Notes: generated by a model from the sequence alone, not told the origin. Positions 49,567-58,084 are shown, counted from the first letter of the stretch. The stretch: 64,000 nt of DNA from JANQPA01 sp964548175 (GCA_964548175.1 CAZJQS010000001.1:124001-188000), one strand, 5' to 3'. A program made the numbers and translations.

Positions 49567-50268
49567 TTATTTTTTGATCCAATCTGTCCATTTTCCGATG
49601 GGATCTTCTTCTCGTTCATTTTTTTTCAACAACTCCAGAAATTCCTTTCTGCTGATGGAGCGGGCGCCCAGACTGGCCAGGTGACGCGTTTCCTGCTGAC
49701 AATCGACCAGCCGGAAGCCTTTTTCCCGCAGCAGGCGAACCAGCTGGATGAAGCCGAACTTTGAAGCATTACTTACTTTAGTGAACATCGATTCGCCAAA
49801 AAAGCATTTCCCAAACGCCAGCCCGTATAATCCACCCACCAACTCCTCTTCTTTCCAAACTTCCACAGAATGAGCGATCCCCATATCGTGTAATTGTATG
49901 TAAGCCTCCAACATGCCTTCTGTTATCCAGGTTCCCGACTCTCCGTATGGGCCGCGCCGGCTTTGCTGACAGTGGCGGATGACCTGCTCGAAATTACGAT
50001 CCAGTGTGCAGGTAAATTTTTTCTGGTTAAAATAAGGCCGCATGCTCTTCGATACTTTCAGCTCATCCGGAAACAACACAAAGCGGGGATCAGGAGACCA
50101 CCAGATGATGGGATCCCCTTCATTAAACCATGGAAATATACCATATCGGTAAGCTAAAATCAATCTTTGCGGTGACAAATCTCCCCCCATTGCCAAAATA
50201 CCCATTTCTGAAGCCAGACTGGGATGCGGGAATTTTATCTCTTCCTCGGATAATAAAAAAACAGGCAT
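49567..50268 (-). CDS. aat: leucyl/phenylalanyl-tRNA--protein transferase
   Basis: N-end-rule enzyme of 233 residues that adds Leu/Phe to proteins with N-terminal Lys or Arg, marking them for ClpAP/ClpS degradation. The signature GILAMGGDLSPQRLILAYRYGIFPW, in part, with WWSPDPRFVLFPDELKVSKS, GPYGESGTWITEGMLEAY and GGLYGLAFGKCFFGESMF is complete. The start is at 50268 (MPVFLLSEEEI); three more codons upstream are possible. A 212-bp repeat element lies directly upstream, between its start and cox15. Confidence 0.95.
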   Translation of the reverse strand: MPVFLLSEEEIKFPHPSLASEMGILAMGGDLSPQRLILAYRYGIFPWFNEGDPIIWWSPDPRFVLFPDELKVSKSMRPYFNQKKFTCTLDRNFEQVIRHCQQSRRGPYGESGTWITEGMLEAYIQLHDMGIAHSVEVWKEEELVGGLYGLAFGKCFFGESMFTKVSNASKFGFIQLVRLLREKGFRLVDCQQETRHLASLGARSISRKEFLELLKKNEREEDPIGKWTDWIKK

Positions 50269-50289
50269 TATATACAAATTATATAATAT

Positions 50290-50501
50290 AAGGGATGGGG
50301 TTGTGTGAAAAGTCAGCTACTTCTCCCCCCTGACGACTGGCAGGTTTGCCCGGCCTAAATGATTCTATTTTTTGAGTGTTTTGCCGAAGAAAATCAGAGA
50401 TTTTCTTCGGCAAAACACTCAAAATAAATTTATTAGCTGCGCAAACCTGACGACCGGCAGGCGGGAAGAGTACGAAGACTTTTCACTCAACCCCATCCCT
50501 T
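50290..50501. repeat. 212-bp palindromic mobile-element-like repeat (family 1)
   Basis: Terminal inverted repeats of 25 bp (AAGGGATGGGGTTGTGTGAAAAGTC; 24 matches) at 50290-50314 and 50477-50501. Subterminal parts match both ends of 31527-31597 in reverse orientation (AGCTACTTCTCCCCCCTGAC; GGGAAGAGTACGAAGAC). The centre is a separate perfect 26-bp hairpin (50370-50395 / 50399-50424). No coding capacity. Located upstream of aat. Confidence 0.75.
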
Positions 50502-50505
50502 ATTA

Positions 50506-50553
50506 TAACAAAATAAGCTTTCCTCTCGGTTAGCGGGAAAGCTTATTTTGTTA
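50506..50553 (-). terminator. terminator of cox15
   Basis: 18-bp perfect stem TAACAAAATAAGCTTTCC / GGAAAGCTTATTTTGTTA with a 12-nt loop, 53 nt past the heme A synthase stop. Confidence 0.75.
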
Positions 50554-50584
50554 CATAAGATCAATGTTTAAACAAATATGCGGG

Positions 50585-50605
50585 TTTTCCACAAAGTTTT
50601 CCACA
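50585..50605. promoter_or_regulatory. pair of DnaA-box-like 9-mers
   Basis: TTTTCCACA at 50585-50593 and 50597-50605, both exact matches to TTWTNCACA in direct repeat at 12-bp spacing. Further copies lie in cox15 (50931-50939; inverted at 51106-51114) and in the gap upstream of it. Confidence 0.5.
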
Positions 50606-51724
50606 TTAGGCAAATTTTCTTTTTCGGGTAGCCATAAAAGTCAGGAAAAGAATAGAAGTCAGCAGCAATAAAGCTCCCCCCTGGTGCATTACTCCGAGCC
50701 CGACCGGAATGGTCCCTTTGCTGTAGAGCAGGGTGAGGATACCCAGCGTCATTTGAATTATCAACATGGTTATCAACAGCATCGTTCCGGTTCTGAAAGG
50801 CCCTTTTATTTTTTTTCTAAACGCCTGCCAGGCGAAGGCTAAAGCTATGAAAAACAAGGCGTAAGCAGTAGTTCGATGAGCTACTTGAATAAGTGCGACC
50901 GTGAAGTTGCCCGCATCGTAATTCACAAAGTTTTCCACAACCCACAGGGATCGATCGACAACAACTTCAGGTATAAATTTGCCGTTCATGTCGGGCCATG
51001 TTGGGTAATATAAGCTCGCTTTGGTGCCCGACATAATGCCTCCCAGGATGATCTGGAAGCTGATCAAAGCTGTTAGCGCGAGGGTCCACTTTTTAAACAA
51101 GAAGCTGTGGAAAACATGTGGATTAGGCATCAAAACTTTAAATGTTGTCCACAAAAGATAACTATAGAGGACAAAAGCTAATGACAAGTGCATGGTCAGT
51201 TTATAGGCATTTACCCAGGGCCGGTCGATCAATCCGCTGGCCACCATAATCCAGCCGAAGGAAGCAACGGTGGCTGCCAGGAGGAACACCACGCCAAGGC
51301 GTTTTAGCAGAGGGCGATCCAGCCATCCTTTACGCCAGAAGATCACAAACGGGATAAGGAAAACGAATCCCATCATTCTTGCCCACAGCCGATGAAAATA
51401 CTCCCAGAAGTAAATGAATTTGAAATCGGACATGCTCATGCCCTCATTGATCTTTTGATATTGAGGGGTGGCTTTGTACAAATCAAAGGCCTCTTCCCAT
51501 TGCGCTGTATTCATAGGCGGTAAGGTACCGGTGACGATCTCCCATTTGGTAATGGACAAACCCGATCCAGTCAATCGGGTGATCCCACCTACTACGACCT
51601 GCACAAAGATCAGCACCAGGCCGGCTATCAACCAGGCTTTAACCCAGCCCGGATAAGACTTTTTCTCCGAAAAGGACCGTTCCTTTTTCGACCTGTGTGA
51701 GGTCTTTAAAACTGTATTTTCCAT
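50606..51724 (-). CDS. heme A synthase (COX15/CtaA)
   Basis: Inner-membrane protein of 372 residues with about eight helices that oxidises heme O to heme A for aa3-type cytochrome oxidase. Typical segments: VGGITRLTGSGLSITKWEIV, FWEYFHRLWARMMGFVF, MVASGLIDRPWVNAYKL, HLSLAFVLYSYLLW and QVAHRTTAYALFF, containing the heme-ligating histidines. The start is the ATG at 51724 (MENTVLKTSHRSKKERS); the open frame upstream runs into the AT-rich gap. It contains several DnaA-box-like 9-mers, unusual for coding DNA. Confidence 0.93.
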   Translation of the reverse strand: MENTVLKTSHRSKKERSFSEKKSYPGWVKAWLIAGLVLIFVQVVVGGITRLTGSGLSITKWEIVTGTLPPMNTAQWEEAFDLYKATPQYQKINEGMSMSDFKFIYFWEYFHRLWARMMGFVFLIPFVIFWRKGWLDRPLLKRLGVVFLLAATVASFGWIMVASGLIDRPWVNAYKLTMHLSLAFVLYSYLLWTTFKVLMPNPHVFHSFLFKKWTLALTALISFQIILGGIMSGTKASLYYPTWPDMNGKFIPEVVVDRSLWVVENFVNYDAGNFTVALIQVAHRTTAYALFFIALAFAWQAFRKKIKGPFRTGTMLLITMLIIQMTLGILTLLYSKGTIPVGLGVMHQGGALLLLTSILFLTFMATRKRKFA

Positions 51725-52340
51725 TTCACAAATATTTCTGAAAACAAAAACAAAACTAAATTTTTTTGTTTGAGTATAAATACCCAATTGCTTTTCTATC
51801 TCTTATTAATATTTATTTTAAATTATTTTTTTATTCCCTCTCATCATTATGGGTGTGGATATGTTAGTTTGCTTATCTACTTTTTAGTTATCCACGCAGC
51901 AAAAAAGTTTTCACCTTTTTATCAACAATCCATCAACATGCTAGTTGTTCTATATTCAGGCAGTTACCTTTTTTTACACGATTCCTACATTTAATTGCTC
52001 ACATTTTTCACAAAAGTGGAATAACTGTGGAGTATACACAAGTATTCCACCAAAACCGGTATTGTTTTGTATTTATCTATATATCTTTATTTCTACATTC
52101 TTAATAAGTATGGAAAACTATGCCCTAAACTGACACTTTTTCCATATTGCCCTGTGGATATCGTAAAATGCAAAAGGTTGATAGTGTTACGGTTTTGTAA
52201 ATCAAGTTAAATCAATGTTAATAAGTTATCAAAAGCAGGAAAAACAAAAAGCCAGGATCATCCAATTTTTTGTTTTTAGAATGTGTTAGTTGTTGTGAAA
52301 AAGGGTATACTTATCCACTATCAAACGACAATATTCAATT
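51725..52340. other. AT-rich gap with DnaA-box cluster, candidate oriC
   Basis: 616 nt without a gene between the divergent cox15 and SRAP genes. DnaA-box-like 9-mers with at most one mismatch: TGTGGATAT 51854, TTATCCACG 51888, TTATCAACA 51919, TTTTTCACA 52004 (exact TTWTNCACA), TGTGGATAT 52153, TGTGAAAAA 52294 (exact, minus strand) and TTATCCACT 52311. A very AT-rich stretch (51801-51838) could be the unwinding element. Some exact matches also lie in and after cox15. No dnaA gene is in the window. Confidence 0.6.
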
Positions 52341-52997
52341 ATGTGCGGCAGATATTCTTTCAGTACGGATCCCAATCAACTTCGAGCGCAATTTGGTGAT
52401 GTAGAAATACCGGAGGATTTGAACTTCAACTACAACATTGCACCTACCCAGTATTCATATGTTATTGCGGATGAGCATCCGAAGGTATTGCAACAATTTA
52501 AATGGGGCTTGATTCCTTTCTGGGCAAAGGACGAAAAGGTCGGAAGTCGAATGATCAACGCCAGAAGCGAAGGTATTGCAGATAAACCATCTTTTCGGGC
52601 GCCCATTCGCCGGAGGCGATGTTTGGTCCTGGCCGACAGCTTTTATGAATGGAAAAAAGAAGGGGGTAAAAAACTACCCATCCGGATACTGATGAAAGAC
52701 GAGTCTGCCATGGTGATGGCCGGCATATGGGAGGTTTGGTCCAAAGGCTCATCGCCTGTTTATAGTTATTCCATCATTACTTGCGCCCCCAACCGGGAAA
52801 TGGTTCCTATTCATGACCGGATGCCGGTTGTTTTTCCCTATGCGGATCAATGGGAAGTATGGCTTAGTGATATAGCATTAGAAAAAGTGCTCGAGCTGCT
52901 GCATACGCCGGATGATGATGTTTTGAAGTCTTATGCAGTCAGCACGCAAGTTAACAACGTCAGAAACAACGGTCAGGAATTACATGAACCTGTTTAA
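52341..52997 (+). CDS. SOS response-associated peptidase (SRAP/YedK/HMCES)
   Basis: 218 residues. SRAP proteins crosslink through Cys2 to abasic sites in single-stranded DNA and so protect replication forks. All active-site residues are present: C2 in MCGRYSFS, N73 in RMINARSEG, E103 in FYEWKK and H158 in PIHDRMPVV. First gene on the right side of the candidate origin and head of the SRAP-dtd-MazG unit; the dtd start is 9 nt after its stop. Confidence 0.94.
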   Translation: MCGRYSFSTDPNQLRAQFGDVEIPEDLNFNYNIAPTQYSYVIADEHPKVLQQFKWGLIPFWAKDEKVGSRMINARSEGIADKPSFRAPIRRRRCLVLADSFYEWKKEGGKKLPIRILMKDESAMVMAGIWEVWSKGSSPVYSYSIITCAPNREMVPIHDRMPVVFPYADQWEVWLSDIALEKVLELLHTPDDDVLKSYAVSTQVNNVRNNGQELHEPV

Positions 52998-53006
52998 ACC
53001 ATTATC

Positions 53007-53459
53007 ATGCGAGTAGTGCTACAAAGAGTAAGCGAAGCCTCTGTAAAAGCAGACGGAGAAATGACGGGCGCCATTGAGAAAGGTCTGGTGGTCTTATTAG
53101 GAATTGAAGATGCCGATGAGCAGGAAGACATTGACTGGTTGTGCCGGAAAATCATCAACATGAGAATTTTTAACGACGAAGAGGGGGTGATGAACCTTTC
53201 GGTAAAAGATATCGGCGGATCCATATTGGTGGTCAGTCAATTTACCTTACACGCCAGCACCAAAAAAGGTAATCGGCCATCGTATATTAAGGCTTCGAAA
53301 CCCGATTTTGCGATACCCATGTACGAGCGTTTTGTCAAGCAGTTGGATGTGCTTTCCGGCTTGGACGTGCAAACGGGTGTTTTCGGCGCAGATATGAAAG
53401 TCCAGCTTATTAATGATGGACCCGTGACCATCGTTGTGGATTCCAAAAACAGAGAATAA
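53007..53459 (+). CDS. dtd: D-aminoacyl-tRNA deacylase
   Basis: Proofreading enzyme of 150 residues that hydrolyses D-aminoacyl-tRNAs. Diagnostic motifs: MRVVLQRVSEASVKADGE, LVVSQFTLHASTKKGNRPS and the cross-subunit NDGPVTIVVDS. The stop overlaps the start of the MazG-like gene by one base (TAATG). Confidence 0.96.
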   Translation: MRVVLQRVSEASVKADGEMTGAIEKGLVVLLGIEDADEQEDIDWLCRKIINMRIFNDEEGVMNLSVKDIGGSILVVSQFTLHASTKKGNRPSYIKASKPDFAIPMYERFVKQLDVLSGLDVQTGVFGADMKVQLINDGPVTIVVDSKNRE

Positions 53460-53797
53460 TGCATATTAAAGAAGCTCAGGAAAGGATTGATCAATGGATC
53501 AATACCATAGGCGTCAGGTATTATAACGAATTGACCAATACGGCGATTTTGATGGAGGAAGTCGGAGAGCTGGCTCGTCTTATGGCGCGTATTTATGGGG
53601 AGCAATCTTTTAAAAGAAAAGAAGAAGCCCTTACGGCGAGGGAGGATCTGGCTGATGAAATGGCGGATGTCCTATTCGTATTAATGTGTCTGGCTAATCA
53701 GACCGATATTGACCTCACGGCTGCCTTGGAAAAGAACTTACAGAAAAAGACACAAAGAGATGCGGACCGGCATGCAAACAATAAAAAGCTGAAGTAG
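53459..53797 (+). CDS. MazG-like nucleotide pyrophosphohydrolase
   Basis: 112 residues forming one all-alpha NTP-PPase domain. The metal-binding EExxE is in MEEVGELARLM and the second ExxD in LADEMADVLFVL. Such enzymes hydrolyse dNTPs or aberrant nucleotides to monophosphates. Coupled with dtd and, just upstream, SRAP, this makes a small quality-control unit for tRNA, DNA and nucleotide pools. Only 7 nt separate its stop from that of the convergent prsW, and no hairpin terminator is visible. Confidence 0.9.
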   Translation: MHIKEAQERIDQWINTIGVRYYNELTNTAILMEEVGELARLMARIYGEQSFKRKEEALTAREDLADEMADVLFVLMCLANQTDIDLTAALEKNLQKKTQRDADRHANNKKLK

Positions 53798-53804
53798 CGA
53801 CTGT

Positions 53805-54491
53805 TCATGGATCTTCTTCTTTGAAAGGTGAATTCTTCTGATGGGCTTGTATCAGTTGTAATGAAAGATACAGGCTGACGGAAAGGGTAAAAAAGGCCAG
53901 TACTGCCAGGTTTTTGTAAGCTTGTTGCAATATAAAAAAGTCGTATAATCCATGCAGGCAAATAGAGGTGAGCAAACCGGCGCCCATGAGCTGCCACCGC
54001 TTTTCCGGTTTGAATTTAGCTTTTCCTGCAAAATAGCCCTGGATCACGGCAAAAGAAGCGTGAGCAGGTACTGCAGTAAAAGACCTGAGCACCACCGCAT
54101 TGAGATTAAAACGGGAAGCGTACAGGAAATTCTCTAACGTAGCAAATCCCATAGCGATAGCTACGGCATAGATGATGCCGTCAAAGGGTTCGTTAAAGAA
54201 AGACTGCCGGTAGGGATAGATCATTAATGCGGCATATTTGGAACATTCTTCAATAAGCGCGATAAACAGAAAGGAGTAAGCCAGCATGGACAGTATATCT
54301 GTAGGATCATCTATGGATTTAGCCAATCCGAGTCTTTCAAGCTGTAAAATTGGTATGGTGCTTAAAGCTCCCAGCAAAAAGCAAATAGAAATGGGCAGCC
54401 AATCCTCTTTTTCGTATTTATCCATAAAATAGACAAAAAGGATGATCAGAAAGCCGGGAAGGAAAGACAAAATAATAAGTAAAATGTCCAT
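53805..54491 (-). CDS. PrsW family glutamic intramembrane protease
   Basis: 228 residues with about seven transmembrane helices. The conserved acid pair is in ALIEECSKYAALMI. Other family motifs are GIIYAVAIAMGFATLENFLY, VPAHASFAVIQGYFAG and CLHGLYDFFI. PrsW in B. subtilis starts the cleavage of anti-sigma factor RsiW, so a role in signalling by regulated proteolysis is possible. It lies 5 nt downstream of the alpha/beta hydrolase gene on the same strand. Confidence 0.88.
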   Translation of the reverse strand: MDILLIILSFLPGFLIILFVYFMDKYEKEDWLPISICFLLGALSTIPILQLERLGLAKSIDDPTDILSMLAYSFLFIALIEECSKYAALMIYPYRQSFFNEPFDGIIYAVAIAMGFATLENFLYASRFNLNAVVLRSFTAVPAHASFAVIQGYFAGKAKFKPEKRWQLMGAGLLTSICLHGLYDFFILQQAYKNLAVLAFFTLSVSLYLSLQLIQAHQKNSPFKEEDP

Positions 54492-54496
54492 ACCAT

Positions 54497-55300
54497 CTAG
54501 GATTTAGTCTCGCAAAAGCTTGTAAAATCAATCATCAAACTGATGGTTTTTTCAGGAGATTCGAACATTCCCATATGTCCAACTTCTTCTAACAAGTGAA
54601 TGACAGCCAGGTCGGGCAGGTGAGTCTGGCTGATCAAAACGTCCTGAGGTTCCAGGTCGTCTTTTTTTCCAATGATGAACAGGACAGGCGACTTTGACCT
54701 CTTAAGCACTTCCGAACGATCGGTCCTGTTTTTCATAGCCTCCAGGGCATTGATGATGCCTTTCGGGTCATAATTTACTGCCTTGTCGACCAATGAAAGA
54801 ACAACATCGGGATGGTCATCGGCAAAGCGGGCCGGAAATAATTTAGGAATAAGTTCTTTAACGTAAGGGGCCGCCCCATTTTTTTCAATAAAATCCATAC
54901 TTTTTTGGCGTGCTTCTTTTTTGGCGGCGCTGTCTTCGAAGGGATGAGAATGGAAAAGTCCCCATCCCTTCAGACGGTCAGGATATTTCTCTGCATAGGC
55001 CAGGGTAATGTATCCACCCATGGAATGACCGACGAGAACGATCCGGTCGTCATGAAGTTCGTGGCGCAGTTGTTCAACCATCTCGCTCATATCGGCTATA
55101 GAAGCGGGCAGAATGGTGTCGGACTGTCCAAAGCCCGGAAGATCAATGGTAACGACCTGAAAGCCTGCATTTACCAGAGGGCCGCTGAATTGCTCCCAAA
55201 CTCTCTGGTCTTCACAAAAGCCATGAAGGAGATAAACCGCAGGGCCGGTTCCCTTTTTTTCAAAGGCTATTTTATGATCGTGATGGTTGAAAAAAGTCAT
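54497..55300 (-). CDS. alpha/beta hydrolase
   Basis: 267 residues from the ATG at 55300 (MTFFNHHDHKIAFEKKG); an 8-codon extension is possible but lacks context. Fold markers: HGFCED at 26-31 (oxyanion loop), DLPGFGQSD, nucleophile S93 in GHSMGG, the acid in IGKKDDLEPQ and His in EVGHMGMFES. Likely a cytoplasmic esterase or haloperoxidase-like hydrolase; substrate unknown. It shares a probable transcript with prsW. The upstream gap holds family-2 palindromes. Confidence 0.87.
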   Translation of the reverse strand: MTFFNHHDHKIAFEKKGTGPAVYLLHGFCEDQRVWEQFSGPLVNAGFQVVTIDLPGFGQSDTILPASIADMSEMVEQLRHELHDDRIVLVGHSMGGYITLAYAEKYPDRLKGWGLFHSHPFEDSAAKKEARQKSMDFIEKNGAAPYVKELIPKLFPARFADDHPDVVLSLVDKAVNYDPKGIINALEAMKNRTDRSEVLKRSKSPVLFIIGKKDDLEPQDVLISQTHLPDLAVIHLLEEVGHMGMFESPEKTISLMIDFTSFCETKS

Positions 55301-55336
55301 ATTTTTTAGATTTAAAGATGCCACTCCAAAGCTATA

Positions 55337-55496
55337 CTATAAAACATACACCGCCGCCCGCGGTGTATGTTTTATAGGTAAATTTGCTCACTTACTCAAG
55401 TGACAGGACATATATTTAAGTTTACATTTGATGCTGCCCGGCAGGCGGCATCAGATGTAACTTAATCCACCTCTGCGCTGCGGAAGGTGGATTAAG
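55337..55496. repeat. three-hairpin interspersed repeat (family 2), copy 2
   Basis: Hairpin A' (55337-55377): 18-bp perfect stem CTATAAAACATACACCGC / its complement, nearly the same as hairpin A at 38332. Hairpin B' (55416-55465): tip TTTGATGCTGCC / GGCGGCATCAGA, matching hairpin B at 38395. A third hairpin (CTTAATCCACCT / AGGTGGATTAAG, 55461-55496) overlaps the end of B'. It sits in the 421-nt gap between divergent gene starts, so it cannot be a terminator for either gene. The rest of the gap shows no gene. Confidence 0.75.
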
Positions 55497-55721
55497 TTGA
55501 TTTTGTCCAGGCAGTTACTAAATTAAAATACTCTAAATGTTCTATGTTGCAAAATGTAAGAAAACAAAATCAAAAATATATATTTCAGGGCTGCCGGCAC
55601 ATATCATAACTGGGACATTGCCGGTTATTGTCCAAACTTGTTAAAGGGATGCTAACAGACTAAAATTAGCTCATAGGGCAAAGGGTTTTTGTTATCTTTA
55701 TGAAGTGAATAAAGAATAGAA

Positions 55722-56972
55722 ATGTCCAATTTTTCAGAAATAAAAAAAGGATTGTCCAATATCGAAGCATTAGAGCGGGAGCTTAATTTGAAGCAGCTCC
55801 AGGTGAATCGGCTTTTAAACATTACTCAGGCGATCAACAATAATGTATCGGCTTCGGGGCTTTTTGATATGTACAATTCTTTTTTGAGCTGGGAGATCGG
55901 AGTAAAAAAAATGGCGCTGTATGTCAGAAAGGATGAAGAATGGATTTGCGCCACTTCTATCGGAATTAAATCCGATCTGTTAAAAATGGACATCAGCGAT
56001 TGTTTCCCGAAGTTTGAGCGTCTTAAGAACCTTGATGATTTTGCCCATCATAAGTTGATCAAGCTTTTTGACGTAGTTATTCCCGTAAGCCACAAAAGCC
56101 AGCCTATTGCCTATGTTTTTATCGGCGGGTTTGGGGAGGACGAGGACATGTACAGCAAGATCCAGTTCATCACCACTATTACCAATATTATTGCAGTGGC
56201 CATTGAGAACAAGCGATTGTTTAAGCGGCAGTTGGAGCAGGAGCGCCTGCGCAGAGAAGTAGAGCTGGCCAGCGAAGTGCAGAAAATGCTCATACCCAAG
56301 TCTCTGCCCAGTACATCAGCGTACGAATTGGCGAGCATGTACAAGCCGCATTGGGGAGTAGGCGGTGACTATTTTGATTTTATTGAATTTGAAGACGGCA
56401 AGATCGTTTTTTGTGTGGGGGATATTTCCGGTAAAGGGATTGCCGCCGCTCTGCTGATGGCGAATTTCCAGGCGAACTTTCATACCCTGATCAACAAAAG
56501 GGCGGAACTGGATGAGTTCGTCAGGGCACTGAATACTTCCGTTAATCTCATTACACAGGGAGAACGCTTCATTACCTTTTTTATCGCAGAATACAATATC
56601 AAAACCCGCCGCCTGAAATACGTTAACGCCGGGCACAACCCTCCCATATTAGTCATGCAGGGCGAAGTCCACTTTCTTAACAAGGGGTGCACCATTTTAG
56701 GTTCTTTTCAGGAACTGCCAAGGGTAGAGATCGGTTCTATGGATGTCAACTGGGATGCGTTAATTCTTGCCTATACCGACGGCCTTACCGATATTACAAA
56801 TGAGGAAGGAGAATTTATTGATGAACAAAGCATCTATGACTATGCCAAGGCCAACTACAGAAAGCCAGCTGAAGTTTTCAACCGGAACCTCCTCAAAAAA
56901 GTAGAGGCCTACAAAGGGGATAACGCCTATCCCGATGACATTACCTTATTGACTTGCAGAATATTTGATTGA
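55722..56972 (+). CDS. GAF-SpoIIE (RsbU-type) serine phosphatase
   Basis: 416 residues: an N-terminal coiled segment (about 5-35), a GAF-like sensor domain (about 40-165) and a PP2C/SpoIIE phosphatase (about 190-415). Metal-binding acids are in GGDYFDFIEFEDGKI and VGDISGKGIAAALLMA; YVNAGHNPPILV and LAYTDGLTDITNEEGEF complete the site. Such phosphatases dephosphorylate anti-anti-sigma proteins in partner-switching circuits. The RsbW-like ATPase at 20049-20453 is a possible opposing partner, though distant. No sensor ligand can be inferred. Confidence 0.93.
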   Translation: MSNFSEIKKGLSNIEALERELNLKQLQVNRLLNITQAINNNVSASGLFDMYNSFLSWEIGVKKMALYVRKDEEWICATSIGIKSDLLKMDISDCFPKFERLKNLDDFAHHKLIKLFDVVIPVSHKSQPIAYVFIGGFGEDEDMYSKIQFITTITNIIAVAIENKRLFKRQLEQERLRREVELASEVQKMLIPKSLPSTSAYELASMYKPHWGVGGDYFDFIEFEDGKIVFCVGDISGKGIAAALLMANFQANFHTLINKRAELDEFVRALNTSVNLITQGERFITFFIAEYNIKTRRLKYVNAGHNPPILVMQGEVHFLNKGCTILGSFQELPRVEIGSMDVNWDALILAYTDGLTDITNEEGEFIDEQSIYDYAKANYRKPAEVFNRNLLKKVEAYKGDNAYPDDITLLTCRIFD

Positions 56973-57196
56973 AAATGCCATGGTCTTTTCGAAAATCTAA
57001 TTATTTTAAGTCTAGATCGATATAGTATCGATCAACGCTTGACATTTTCTATATTGCTGGTAACTAAGCGTGCATTAAACAGTCACCCGCTTTTGAGTGT
57101 ATTTATGTTAATAAAAGTTATTACTTCAGAAACCTCCACTGAAGGTTGACCAGGTTTGCAAAGTAACAACTTCATAAGGAGTAAGAAAAATTTAAA

Positions 57197-58084
57197 ATGA
57201 GAGATAAAAATGTAGCCGGCATATTAGCCTTGTTTTTTGGATGGGCTGGAATTCATCGATTTTACCTCGGCCAGGTAGGACTTGGAATTTTATACGCCAT
57301 TCTGCTATTCACCGGCATTTCTGCTATATTAGGATTAATAGACGCTATTGTATTCTTTTCTATGGACCAGGAGGTGTTTGATTATAAATATAACGAAGCC
57401 GCGATCCGCCGCAGAAGAAGAATGGATTATCGCCGAAGGCAATACGACACGGATTTCGATCGCGAAGAAAGAAAAAGAAGAGAACGCCGCGTAGAACGCC
57501 ATCAAAGCAGAGAACAGCGCCGCGACCTAAGTGATGCACGAAAAACGCAACGCCAGCAATACTATCAACGTCCCACTCCAAAACCCGTTAAGTCGAATCC
57601 TTACAAAAACAGCGGAATTAAAAAGTACAAAGATTACGATTACGACGGAGCCGTTGAGGATTTTAAAAAGGCTTTGGAAATAGACAACAAGGATATTGCT
57701 GTGCATTTCAACATTGCCTGTGCCTATTCCTTGAATGAAGAAGCTGAAAAATCTTTTTATCATATCGATAAGGCTGTGGAACTTGGTTTTAACGATTTTA
57801 AAAGAATAAAAGAGCATGATGCTCTTGCTTTTTTAAGGATACAGGACGAATTTGAGACTTTCGAAGCAAATGGATTTCGCCTGGAAAAAGTACAACAGCT
57901 GAACGCGGCCCAGGAGGACCTGCTCAGCGAAGCTGCTCAATTGGCGAAGGAAAATGAACAGACAGAAGAAGCGTTTGAATCAACAGATTTGCTTGAACAA
58001 CTTAAAAAACTAGGTGAATTGAGAGAAAAAGGCTTGCTCACCGAGGAAGAATTTGTCGTGCAAAAACGTAAACTTCTGGAATAA
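57197..58084 (+). CDS. TM2 domain protein with Arg-rich linker, TPR and SHOCT
   Basis: 295 residues with an unusual architecture. TM2 domain at 1-60 (two helices; GWAGIHRFYLGQVGLGILYA); a very arginine-rich stretch at about 70-115 (RRRRRMDYRRRQ, ERKRRERRVERHQ); TPR-like helices at about 133-225 (DYDGAVEDFKKALEIDNKDI, HFNIACAYSLNEEAEKS); and a SHOCT-type C-terminus at about 262-295 (LKKLGELREKGLLTEEEF). It is membrane-anchored with a large cytoplasmic part. The basic region could bind nucleic acid or acidic lipids (inference). It stands alone. Confidence 0.85.
   Translation: MRDKNVAGILALFFGWAGIHRFYLGQVGLGILYAILLFTGISAILGLIDAIVFFSMDQEVFDYKYNEAAIRRRRRMDYRRRQYDTDFDREERKRRERRVERHQSREQRRDLSDARKTQRQQYYQRPTPKPVKSNPYKNSGIKKYKDYDYDGAVEDFKKALEIDNKDIAVHFNIACAYSLNEEAEKSFYHIDKAVELGFNDFKRIKEHDALAFLRIQDEFETFEANGFRLEKVQQLNAAQEDLLSEAAQLAKENEQTEEAFESTDLLEQLKKLGELREKGLLTEEEFVVQKRKLLE

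Noticed and set aside
50585..52340. GC-skew switch as support for the origin
   Set aside because: Small samples read by eye were mixed on both sides (dtd coding strand G-rich, nadK C-rich), so I do not claim a skew inversion; it needs a whole-genome calculation.
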